The position numbers and the translations under genes were made by a program. Positions 1-6,793 of a DNA stretch of 60,940 bases are shown piece by piece. The notes under the pieces were generated by a model. The model saw only the letters and a list, made by a program, of their open reading frames with translations, was not told where the DNA came from and did no database searches. The DNA is taken from NCBI GenBank assembly GCA_025993795.1, contig JAMQHL010000016.1, forward strand, positions 1 through 60,940, in the 5' to 3' direction. How positions within the stretch are numbered: the stretch's first letter is position 1; every line of letters starts with the position of its first letter. Source of the stretch: Planctomycetota bacterium (lineage in GTDB: Bacteria; Planctomycetota; UBA8742; UBA2392).

Positions 1-130
1 AAGGCGCAGGGGGCAATGGGTGCTCCCGACAGGCGGCCGAAAAGAAATGATACTATCAAGACCTGAAGTCAGCACCGCGTGAAGGGTACAGGGGCAAGAA
101 AAATCAGGCAAATTCTCTGTTGATGGTATT

Positions 131-207
131 CAGGTTTTCGAACCTGTCGCATGGTAACCGGCAACCAGACCACTCACTTCCCGGCGCGGAGTCTGCGGGT
201 CTGGTTG
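131..207. repeat. Two nested-scale inverted repeats in the gene-poor left edge
   Basis: The first 275 bases hold no gene I can support. Two hairpins are visible. CAGGTT/AACCTG (131-136 and 141-146) closes a TTCG tetraloop. CAACCAGACC (162-171) pairs perfectly with GGTCTGGTTG (198-207) around a 26-nt loop. Neither is followed by a T-run, so neither is a classical terminator in either direction. They lie downstream of the leftward DinB-like gene and could end its transcript. The function is inferred and weak. Confidence 0.35.
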
Positions 208-275
208 GTCCTCCTGCTGTCCGAAACCAACGCCGAGTGGACCGCGACTCCCGCGCCAGTCATCGAATCTCTGAA

Positions 276-782
276 TCAACTCCCAGGATGGGCCTGCCCG
301 TGAAGCCGGCGGATCGTCGCGATCTGGCCCGAGTGCCAGCTGATGTGGCGAATCGTGCCAAGGACAAACTCGGCGGTGGTCTTGTTCGGCGTGAAAGGCC
401 TGTCGAGCGTGTCGGCAGTCAGCATCCCGATTTCGGCCCTCAGGGCGGCGTTTGCTGCTTCCAGTGCGGCAAGAATTTCGGAAAGCGGCAGTTCGCCCGG
501 CGGCTGGGTATCGGGCTCTGCACCCGTCGCTGGCACGCCGGTCTCTTGTCTTCTCTGGCGCAGCATCGCGGTGTAGTGGCGATGGCATAGCTCGAGATGA
601 TGGAGAAACCACAGCACAGTGCCCGGCTTGCCGACGCCGGGGTCGTGGGGTTCGTGCGCGTATGCCGGGTGCTGCCACGCGGCTTCCGCGGCGCCCAGGT
701 CCATGGTCGCGCCGGCGAACGACTCCCACGGATGCGCGAGCGCGTTGTCGAAAGCAAGCAGCAGCAGGTTGGTGGCGTTCAT
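276..782 (-). CDS. DinB-family four-helix metal-dependent protein
   Basis: A 168-residue protein with the DinB/YfiT-like pattern. It has a histidine pair in helix 2 (H61/H62, in FLHHLELCHRHY) and a C-terminal HxxxH (H146, H150, in RHISWHSGQI), the usual three-His metal site. Family members are metal-binding helical bundles, some acting as thiol S-transferases and many without an assigned reaction. The ATG at 782 is preceded by GAGGA with 7-nt spacing, which fixes the start. It is divergent from thiC about 115 bp away. The family call is good; the specific activity is unknown. Confidence 0.8.
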   Translation of the reverse strand: MNATNLLLLAFDNALAHPWESFAGATMDLGAAEAAWQHPAYAHEPHDPGVGKPGTVLWFLHHLELCHRHYTAMLRQRRQETGVPATGAEPDTQPPGELPLSEILAALEAANAALRAEIGMLTADTLDRPFTPNKTTAEFVLGTIRHISWHSGQIATIRRLHGQAHPGS

Positions 783-897
783 CGCAAGGTCCTCGGTTCG
801 GCAAGCCGGGCATACTACCGCGCCCCGAGTTGTCGCCTACTGGTGATGCTCACGTCGTGATCTATCCTGCCCACGACTGCGCAAATGAGAGCATCCA

Positions 898-2445
898 ATG
901 CCGACCCAGCTGCAATTCGCGCGTGATGGCAAAATCACCGACGAGATGGCCTATGTGGCTGAGCAGGAAGAACTCACGCCCGAAGAAGTCCGCGGGCTGA
1001 TAGCACAGGGCCACCTTGTGATCCCGAAAAACCACAACCATGATTTCGCGCCCCGCGCGATTGGGCGGCGCACCAAGACCAAGGTGAACGCCAACATCGG
1101 CATCTCCTCAGATCACGGCTCGCTGGACGAAGAGCTGAACAAGCTGAAGGTCAGCATCGACTTCGGCAGCGACAGCGTGATGGACCTCAGCAGCGGCTAT
1201 CAGGACCTTGACCACATCCGCGAGAGCGTAATCAAGAACTCGAGCATCATGGTGGGCACCGTGCCGATTTACGGCGCCATGTCTGACAACATCATGAAGG
1301 GCAAGGGTTTTCGAGATTTCACTGCAAGGCGCCTGCTGGACGAAATCGAAAAGCAGGGCCAGCAGGGCGTGGACTACATTACTGTCCACTGTGGCATCAC
1401 GCGGCAAACGCTGAGATATGTTGACGGGCGCCAGCGCATCGTCGGCATCGTCAGCAAGGGCGGCAGCGTGCATGCGGCCTGGATGCGCGCCACGGGCGAC
1501 GAGAACCCGCTGTTCCAGTACTTCGACGAGCTGTGCGAAATCGCAGCCCGCTACGACATGACTTTCAGCCTCGGGGATTCACTCAGGCCGGGCGGCACCG
1601 GCGACGCCACCGACGCTGCACAGATCCAGGAACTGCTGATTCTCGGCGAGCTCACAAAACGCGCGTGGGCCAAGGGCGTGCAGGTGATGATCGAAGGCCC
1701 CGGACACGTGCCGCTGGACCAGATTGCAGCCAACGTGAAGCTGCAAAAAAGCATCTGCCACGGCGCACCGTTCTACGTGCTTGGGCCGCTGACCATCGAC
1801 ACCGGTGCCGGCTATGACCATATCACTGGTGCGATCGGCGGTGCGGTGTGCAGCGCCGCGGGTGCCGACATGCTGTGCTACGTCACGCCTGCTGAGCATC
1901 TGCGCCTGCCGAACGCCGACGACGTGCGCCAGGGCGTGATCGCCACGCGCATCGCGGCGCAGTCAGGCGACCTCGCCAAGGGTGTGCCTTACGCTAAGCG
2001 CATCAACGACCGCATGAGCGAGGCGCGCAAGAGACTCGACTGGGAAACCATGTTCGCCTGCGCCATCGACCCCGTCGAAGCCCGCAAGTTTCGTGCGACC
2101 AGCGAAGACTACGACAGCGACGTCTGCACCATGTGCGGCGACCTGTGCGCCGTGCGCATGGACAATTTCACAGACCTAGGTGAACGTGCGCCCGCAGACC
2201 TGAAAGACATGCCCATGTCCGACGACCGCAAGAAGCGCCGCGTCACCATGGCAGAAAAGGCCCAAGCCGAAGGCAGCTTCGACGAAATGGGCAACTGGCT
2301 ACCGCCCAAGCACGTGCAAGACAAGCAAAAGGCCAAGGGCCAGCAAGCCAAGCTGGAGGCGAAAGTCCCATACGAGCGCGCCGACAGCAACAGCTACAAG
2401 AAGCCCGCCCCCGAACTCGAAAAGCTCCTCCGCGACCACGAGTAG
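898..2445 (+). CDS. thiC: Phosphomethylpyrimidine synthase ThiC (short form)
   Basis: Radical-SAM-like enzyme converting aminoimidazole ribotide to HMP-phosphate in thiamine synthesis. At 515 residues it lacks the long N-terminal region of the roughly 630-residue enterobacterial form. The barrel is well conserved (DYITVHCGITRQ, IEGPGHVPLDQI, GPLTIDTGAGYDH). The C-terminal cluster motif reads CTMCGDLC (residues about 410-417), i.e. CX2CX3C instead of the CX2CX4C of E. coli-type ThiC. A charged Lys-rich tail of about 70 residues follows. I found no TPP riboswitch in the 115-bp leader. The ribosome-binding site is weak (GAGAG). No other thi gene is adjacent. Confidence 0.95.
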   Translation: MPTQLQFARDGKITDEMAYVAEQEELTPEEVRGLIAQGHLVIPKNHNHDFAPRAIGRRTKTKVNANIGISSDHGSLDEELNKLKVSIDFGSDSVMDLSSGYQDLDHIRESVIKNSSIMVGTVPIYGAMSDNIMKGKGFRDFTARRLLDEIEKQGQQGVDYITVHCGITRQTLRYVDGRQRIVGIVSKGGSVHAAWMRATGDENPLFQYFDELCEIAARYDMTFSLGDSLRPGGTGDATDAAQIQELLILGELTKRAWAKGVQVMIEGPGHVPLDQIAANVKLQKSICHGAPFYVLGPLTIDTGAGYDHITGAIGGAVCSAAGADMLCYVTPAEHLRLPNADDVRQGVIATRIAAQSGDLAKGVPYAKRINDRMSEARKRLDWETMFACAIDPVEARKFRATSEDYDSDVCTMCGDLCAVRMDNFTDLGERAPADLKDMPMSDDRKKRRVTMAEKAQAEGSFDEMGNWLPPKHVQDKQKAKGQQAKLEAKVPYERADSNSYKKPAPELEKLLRDHE

Positions 2446-2455
2446 CATCAAACAG

Positions 2456-2827
2456 TCAGCCCGGGCTGCACCGCACCGCGAGAATCCGGCGGCAGGCTGG
2501 TGCTTCCCAATGAACTTCAGGCTCCGCTACAATCGCCCCATCGAGCGCGCGGCACCCGTCGAACTCGGCTACATACGCAGTAAGGAGGCGTAGATTTACC
2601 CCGTGGATCAGACGAGCAAAGCGCGCAATCATATGGCGAATGACACACTCCTTCGTGACCGGATCACCCACGACGACCTGCTTTTGCATTGGTCTGCCAC
2701 ATTTGGTAAGCGTGTTCGGCATGTCGTAGCGAAGCACAACGACGCCGTGACGAACTTGGAGGCTTACTCCGGGGTGTTCAGAGTGCGACCGTTTGTTGTA
2801 GCCCTTGCGTTTCCTTTTCTTTGGCAT
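2456..2827 (-). CDS. Small basic hypothetical protein
   Basis: A 123-residue protein with a very basic N-terminus (MPKKRKRKGYNKR), no signal peptide and no TM segment. A clear GGAGGG Shine-Dalgarno lies 7 nt before the ATG at 2827, which is the best argument that it is real rather than a shadow. It is convergent with thiC, ending 10 bp after the thiC stop. I do not recognise the family. The C-terminal third is low in recognisable structure and could include a frameshift. Confidence 0.5.
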   Translation of the reverse strand: MPKKRKRKGYNKRSHSEHPGVSLQVRHGVVVLRYDMPNTLTKCGRPMQKQVVVGDPVTKECVIRHMIARFARLIHGVNLRLLTAYVAEFDGCRALDGAIVAEPEVHWEAPACRRILAVRCSPG

Positions 2828-2981
2828 GCCTGTACCCTCCGCTGCGTCCCTAAGCTTGTCCCATAGATTGTTGGATAGCCTCGCCGTTTGGGGGACATCC
2901 GCGCAATGTAAATCACCCGCGAACGCCCGATATAAGCGGTACCGGGGCTATCCGTTCCTATCGAGAGCTATGGAGTGGGGC

Positions 2982-3029
2982 ACCCTCTTAGTCAGCGGGT
3001 CGTAGGTTCAAATCCTACCGGGGGTACCA
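2982..3029 (+). pseudogene. Truncated tRNA-like element (acceptor stem plus T-arm, no anticodon arm)
   Basis: A perfect T-arm (GTAGG, loop TTCAAAT, CCTAC; 3002-3018) is followed by a 7-nt acceptor strand (3019-3025), discriminator A and encoded CCA (3027-3029). The 5' strand ACCCTCT at 2982-2988 pairs with it at six of seven positions, including one G-U. It is followed directly by TAGTCAGCGG, which resembles tRNA positions 8 onward and a D-loop. The 3' half of the D-arm and the whole anticodon arm are missing. The element is 48 nt long instead of about 76. A TATAAG box lies at 2931-2936 and a strong terminator begins 8 nt downstream, so it may be transcribed. It could be a deletion pseudogene, an integration-site remnant or a functional minihelix. 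The rest of 2828-3175 holds nothing else I can support. Confidence 0.55.
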
Positions 3030-3037
3030 ACCTTCAA

Positions 3038-3068
3038 AGCAGCCTTGGGAGCCAGTCTCAAGGCTGCT
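3038..3068 (+). terminator. Strong intrinsic terminator-like hairpin
   Basis: A 13-bp stem (3038-3050 with 3056-3068, one G-U) around a 5-nt loop, followed by GTTCTGTT. It sits just after the tRNA-like element. It could also end the leftward SRAP gene, whose stop is at 3176. Confidence 0.75.
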
Positions 3069-3175
3069 GTTCTGTTGGGCCAGGGTGGCCCAGCCCCGCG
3101 AGACACATTCGCTATCCGATTGCGCCCGAGTGGTTCCGGGTGATTGCGGCAAGACTCGCAGTGGCGCGCTGGGGT

Positions 3176-3829
3176 CTAGAAAAGACTGCCTTTGTCGGCT
3201 TTCGGCGGGTTGTCTCTTGATGGTGAGGCGCACGCGAACTCTTGCAGGGCACCGGCATAGGGTTGGATCAGCGCCTTGATTTCCGGCGGCTTGCGCGTGA
3301 GGTCCAGCCAGGTGGACACCTGTTCACGCTCAAGAACCAGCGGCATTCGGTTGTGCAGCGGCTGCATCCACTTCGTTGCCGGCGTGGTGACGATGGAAAA
3401 GCTGGGGCCAACTTCCTCGTTTGGCGTCCACAATGCGCCGAGCAGCATTGCGTTGCCGTCGGCCCGGTGAATGGCATGGGGGTTCTTGCTGCCTCTGGTG
3501 CCGGTCCACTCGAAGAAACCGCCGACGGCAATGACAGCGCGCCGAAGTACCAGCGGCTCACGCCAGATCGGGAACCGCAGGCTCTCGGACCGCGCGTTGA
3601 ATACCGCGTTGCTCTTGTCTGTCTTGAAGCCCCAACGCATCAGCATCAGGCCCGTTGAGGTGATGACGGGAATCTGGTTCGTGGGTCGCACGTCGTAATG
3701 ACCGTGCGGCGCGTTCATGTGCTCGATCCAGTCCCTGATGGCAGCGCGCGCCGCCGCTTGCTGATCAGGCGGCAGAACCGCCACGGCGAGGTCAATGGCG
3801 GTCGGAGTAACGTAGAAGCGTCCACACAT
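3176..3829 (-). CDS. SRAP/HMCES-type abasic-site processing protein (YedK family)
   Basis: A 217-residue protein that crosslinks through Cys2 to abasic sites in single-stranded DNA, shielding them during replication (family knowledge from YedK/HMCES). I chose the internal ATG at 3829 because catalysis needs the sequence to begin MCGRF. The upstream ATG at 3847 would bury Cys2. Other active-site residues are in place: N78 in NARSE, E107 in FFEW and H159 in PLHNRMP. These match YedK N75, E105 and H160. It is monocistronic, with hairpins on both flanks. Confidence 0.93.
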   Translation of the reverse strand: MCGRFYVTPTAIDLAVAVLPPDQQAAARAAIRDWIEHMNAPHGHYDVRPTNQIPVITSTGLMLMRWGFKTDKSNAVFNARSESLRFPIWREPLVLRRAVIAVGGFFEWTGTRGSKNPHAIHRADGNAMLLGALWTPNEEVGPSFSIVTTPATKWMQPLHNRMPLVLEREQVSTWLDLTRKPPEIKALIQPYAGALQEFACASPSRDNPPKADKGSLF

Positions 3830-3890
3830 GCGCTCCAGCATAATCACTGCGTCGTAGATTCACACCCGGGCGGGGGTGCCGGCCCGAATG

Positions 3891-3917
3891 CGGCCCGCTG
3901 AGCCACTCTGCGGGCCG
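3891..3917. terminator. GC-rich hairpin between SRAP gene and metal island
   Basis: CGGCCCGC (3891-3898) pairs perfectly with GCGGGCCG (3910-3917) around an 11-nt loop, followed on the + strand by TTCTCTT. It marks the left border of the metal-resistance island. Apart from this hairpin and the promoter at 4184, the stretch 3830-4222 carries nothing I can support. Confidence 0.45.
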
Positions 3918-4183
3918 TTCTCTTCGCAGTTAGATAGTTCGAAAAGTGCCACTGCACAGGCTTGCGCTTAGCCTTGGCGATTCCGCACCCAAATGAACGG
4001 GTGACGCGCTGCAAAGCTCGGCTGGCAGCTGATGACTGGCGCGCCCTGTGCAAATTTCCTTCGGGCCGCGTGGGTGTTGGAGTAGCATTGGGTGATGCGC
4101 ACAGCCGTTCTCGCTGGCATCCACTCCAACATCTCACAGATGGCGTGAACTTCGGTTGGATGCCGAGAATCTTCGATTTGGTG

Positions 4184-4214
4184 TTGAACCGATAGGTAAC
4201 TACTGGTTTATGAT
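4184..4214 (+). promoter_or_regulatory. Predicted MerR-family operator/promoter of the metal operon
   Basis: TTGAAC (-35, 4184-4189) and TATGAT (-10, 4209-4214) are separated by 19 bp, the over-long spacer typical of promoters activated by MerR, CueR, ZntR and PbrR. A dyad fills the spacer: halves AACCGATAGGT (4187-4197) and AACTACTGGTT (4198-4208) match at 8 of 11 positions when one is reverse-complemented. The core resembles PbrR/CadR operators. The expected start of transcription, about 4221, is almost on the ATG at 4223, so the message may be leaderless. No merR-type gene lies in the window, so the regulator would act in trans. Confidence 0.65.
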
Positions 4215-4222
4215 CAAGGTTG

Positions 4223-4660
4223 ATGGCGACGTTGATCAACATACTGGCGATCTCTTTGATGCTCGTGATGCCGTTTATGCGGCCTTGCTGGTGCGGAGAG
4301 TTCACGATGTTCTGCGCGTGCGACAGCGCTGCGCCGGCCAAAGCGGAGATGCCGGCAGAAGCTGAGCCCTGCGCGCATCACATGGACTGCCCCGGCTTAT
4401 TGCCCGAACACAGCGACAGGAAAGCGCCGGATGACCGCGCACCGCAGAAGGATAAACCGTGCAGCGTCGGCGTGATGCTGTCAGCGACACTGCTGGCGCC
4501 GGCCTTCACTTTCGCGCCACAGGTTGCCGACAACTATGTTCCCGCATCGCTTGACCTGTGGCAGGAGTACACTCCGCAGGCAATGGATGAATCACCGATA
4601 GAGAATCAGCCGCCGCCGGTCAGCCTGCTGGTCGTCCGTACCCACTTTCTGCGCATCTAG
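4223..4660 (+). CDS. Cys/His-rich exported small protein heading the metal operon
   Basis: A 145-residue protein with a hydrophobic N-terminus (residues 4-18) that looks like a signal peptide or anchor. Cys/His-rich stretches follow: PCWCGEFTMFCACD, PCAHHMDCPG and KPCSVG. A second hydrophobic stretch lies near residues 93-107. I do not recognise a family. Position directly behind the MerR-type promoter and ahead of the efflux genes suggests a periplasmic or membrane metal-binding role (inference). A TTG at 4220 is an alternative start. ATG 4223 has only a weak AAGG upstream, consistent with a near-leaderless message. Confidence 0.6.
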   Translation: MATLINILAISLMLVMPFMRPCWCGEFTMFCACDSAAPAKAEMPAEAEPCAHHMDCPGLLPEHSDRKAPDDRAPQKDKPCSVGVMLSATLLAPAFTFAPQVADNYVPASLDLWQEYTPQAMDESPIENQPPPVSLLVVRTHFLRI

Positions 4661-4725
4661 CTCTGCCATCCACGGAAGGCCGACGTTGTCGGTTGTGTTC
4701 TATTTCCGTCCGGATGGGTGGTGCC

Positions 4726-6105
4726 ATGCGAAACCTCCAGTTCCTTATTGTCGCGGCTGCTGCAATCGTCGCCGGTTGCACCGCGGCCGGCTCGCGCGAA
4801 CGCCAGGAATTTTCGCGCGTCGATGAGCGGCGGGCTGCATCGCTTGCCGATGCGTTCCGCGCCGCCAGGAACAATCCAGAACCAGCCCCCGTTGCGACCG
4901 CTACCGGCGTCGTGAAGCTAGACTCCCTGGTCCGCGAGGCTGAGCTGCACAGCCCAAGGTTGTTGGCGGCATTCAACAAATGGAAGGCGGCCGTATCGGG
5001 CATCACCGCGTCCTACGCATTGCCCGACGCCAGCTTCAGCTATACCTACTTCATCGATTCCATCGAAACGCGGCTCGGCCCGATTGAGCACCGTTTCATG
5101 CTGGAACAGATGGTCCCCAATCCCGGCAAGCTGGTCGCCCGTGAGGCGGCTGCCGCCGGCAACGCACAGGCCATGCGCGCCAACTTCGAAGCAACTCGGC
5201 TAGGACTGCGGGAGTCGTTGGTTGTCGCATACGCTGAGCTGCAATCACTGGAAGAGCGAATCAAGATCACGCGCGAAATGGCGGCAGCGGTCCGGGACAT
5301 TGAAAGCGTCGTCGAGGCGCGTGTGACGTCAGCGCTGGTCCCGCAAAGCGCGTTGTTGCGTGTGCAGGTCGAAGCCGAACGTCTGGAAAGCGATGCCCGA
5401 GCCCTGGAAAAGCGGCGGCCGGCCCTGATCGCCGCCTTGGAGGCTGTCGCGGGTGTCGACCTGCCCGACCGCGGTACAGCCGAGCCGTTCGCATCGAGTA
5501 CCCGGCGCCCGCTTCCCGACAAAGCCAGGCTGGTCGCCTACGTGCTGGGTCACCCGTCCGTCGAGTTGGAGTTCGCCAGGCAGGCCATCGCGTCAGCCAA
5601 GGTGGACGAAGCCGGCTGGATGTGGGTGCCCGACCTGATGTTCGGTGTCGAGTACGAAGTGATGGTCAGCAGCCCGAGTATGCCCGCCGCCATGAGCACG
5701 AAACAGGCCATCGCCGTCAAGGTTGGCATCAGCGTGCCGTGGCAGTTCCATGTCAACATTGCGCGGGGAGATGCGGCCCGTGCCGAAGAACAGGCGGCCA
5801 AGTTCATGGTGCAGCAGCAGAAACTCGACATGACCGCACGCCTTGCAATGCAGGAGTTTGCATATGAAGACGCAGAGCGCCTGGTCGAGCTGTACGAGGA
5901 CACGGTGTTGCCAAAGGCTCGGCAGACACTGGAACTGATCCGCACTGACTACACCTCAGATCGTGCAACTCTGACTGACGTACTGGACTCTGAGCGCGCC
6001 CTGTTGGCCGCGGAGCTGTCCTTAATCAACGCGCGCGCCGATCTGGCCAAGGCACGCGCCCGCATCGAATCACTCGTGGCCAGAGACCTTGAGACCATCA
6101 AGTAG
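4726..6105 (+). CDS. TolC/CusC-family outer-membrane efflux lipoprotein
   Basis: A 459-residue outer-membrane channel of a tripartite metal efflux pump. The chosen ATG at 4726 gives a clean lipoprotein signal ending in IVAGC (Cys18). The TTG at 4693 would add an unrelated head. Two long Ala/Glu/Leu-rich helical repeats match the OEP fold (residues about 65-255 and 270-455), with NPGKL and VPWQF in the usual positions. It is followed after 10 bp by the YHS-like protein, and the CusB/CusA partners are in the same operon. Confidence 0.85.
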   Translation: MRNLQFLIVAAAAIVAGCTAAGSRERQEFSRVDERRAASLADAFRAARNNPEPAPVATATGVVKLDSLVREAELHSPRLLAAFNKWKAAVSGITASYALPDASFSYTYFIDSIETRLGPIEHRFMLEQMVPNPGKLVAREAAAAGNAQAMRANFEATRLGLRESLVVAYAELQSLEERIKITREMAAAVRDIESVVEARVTSALVPQSALLRVQVEAERLESDARALEKRRPALIAALEAVAGVDLPDRGTAEPFASSTRRPLPDKARLVAYVLGHPSVELEFARQAIASAKVDEAGWMWVPDLMFGVEYEVMVSSPSMPAAMSTKQAIAVKVGISVPWQFHVNIARGDAARAEEQAAKFMVQQQKLDMTARLAMQEFAYEDAERLVELYEDTVLPKARQTLELIRTDYTSDRATLTDVLDSERALLAAELSLINARADLAKARARIESLVARDLETIK

Positions 6106-6115
6106 GGAGTAACCA

Positions 6116-6784
6116 ATGAACTATGTGTTGTCATTCATCGCAGCATTCGCATTGACGGCCGGAGTCGCCGCCTGGGCCCGAATCAGCGCTTCCGAAAGGC
6201 CGGAAGCGGAAACCGCGACACAGCCTGATACGCATGAAGGCCACAAAGACATGGTCATGGGCGAAGAAGCCGGCGAGAACAAGTCGGATGAAAAGAAGGA
6301 TGAAAAGAAGCCCGCGGAAAAGAAGGAAGAGCCAAAGAAGGACGAAACTCCGAAGTGGGACGCCGAAGTCACGGAGGACCTGAAGAACGCCAAGGACCCG
6401 GTAGACGAAGCCGACGTCAATGAGCAGGGCAAGGTCACGGTCGTGTACTACGGGCTCAAGGTCCACTTCAATTCAGAGGACAACCAGAAGGCATTCAAGA
6501 AAAGCCCGCACGTCTACGTACAGCGCCTGAGCCTGGAACTGCTTGACGGCGACGGTCACGTCAAGAAAGTTGACGCGAGCGCCTACGTGAATGCAGCACC
6601 CGAGAACTGCCCGATCTGCGGCATGGAGATCGATGCAGACGGCGACGTTTTCATTCTGCATCGCGGGTTTCGCGTGTTCTTCGGCTGCTGGGGTTGCTGG
6701 AAGAAGTTCCTGGCCGAGCCAACGAAATATTACGACGCCTGGGGCCTAGAAGAGAAAGACGGGAAGCTCGTCAAGAAGAGCTAG
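6116..6784 (+). CDS. Periplasmic YHS-like metal-binding protein with Lys/Glu linker
   Basis: A 222-residue protein with an N-terminal membrane anchor or signal (residues 3-20). A His/Met patch (HEGHKDMVM) and a highly charged Lys/Glu linker (about residues 55-85) follow. Next comes a degenerate YHS-like segment (VYYGLKVHFNSEDNQKAFKK), then a second with CPICGM (C165, C168) and FFGCWGCW (C191, C194). The four cysteines look like a metal site. A GGGAG ribosome-binding site precedes the ATG. Its place between the channel and adaptor genes suggests metal delivery to the RND pump or the ATPase. No characterised homologue is recalled. Confidence 0.7.
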   Translation: MNYVLSFIAAFALTAGVAAWARISASERPEAETATQPDTHEGHKDMVMGEEAGENKSDEKKDEKKPAEKKEEPKKDETPKWDAEVTEDLKNAKDPVDEADVNEQGKVTVVYYGLKVHFNSEDNQKAFKKSPHVYVQRLSLELLDGDGHVKKVDASAYVNAAPENCPICGMEIDADGDVFILHRGFRVFFGCWGCWKKFLAEPTKYYDAWGLEEKDGKLVKKS

Positions 6785-6793
6785 GAGAAGACC

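Noticed and set aside
130..813. 227-residue frame overlapping the DinB-like gene in another frame
   Set aside because: The DinB-like frame has conserved metal ligands and a ribosome-binding site. The alternative is Arg-rich without motifs.
814..897. Possible TPP riboswitch before thiC
   Set aside because: The conserved CTGAGA and ACCTGATCTGGATAATGC-like core elements are not present, and the leader is too short once the dinB start region is taken off.
2955..3029. Full-length tRNA gene ending at 3029
   Set aside because: No 5' acceptor partner exists at the expected distance, and the anticodon stem of a normal-length fold has three mismatches. Only the shortened fold from 2982 pairs well.
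2975..3220. Short + strand frame running across the tRNA-like element
   Set aside because: Its sequence (SQRVVGSNPTGGT) is the usual artefact of translating a tRNA 3' end.
3844..4341. 165-residue leftward frame upstream of the metal operon, considered as a missing MerR regulator
   Set aside because: It has no helix-turn-helix or metal-binding pattern of the MerR family, and it runs across the predicted promoter.
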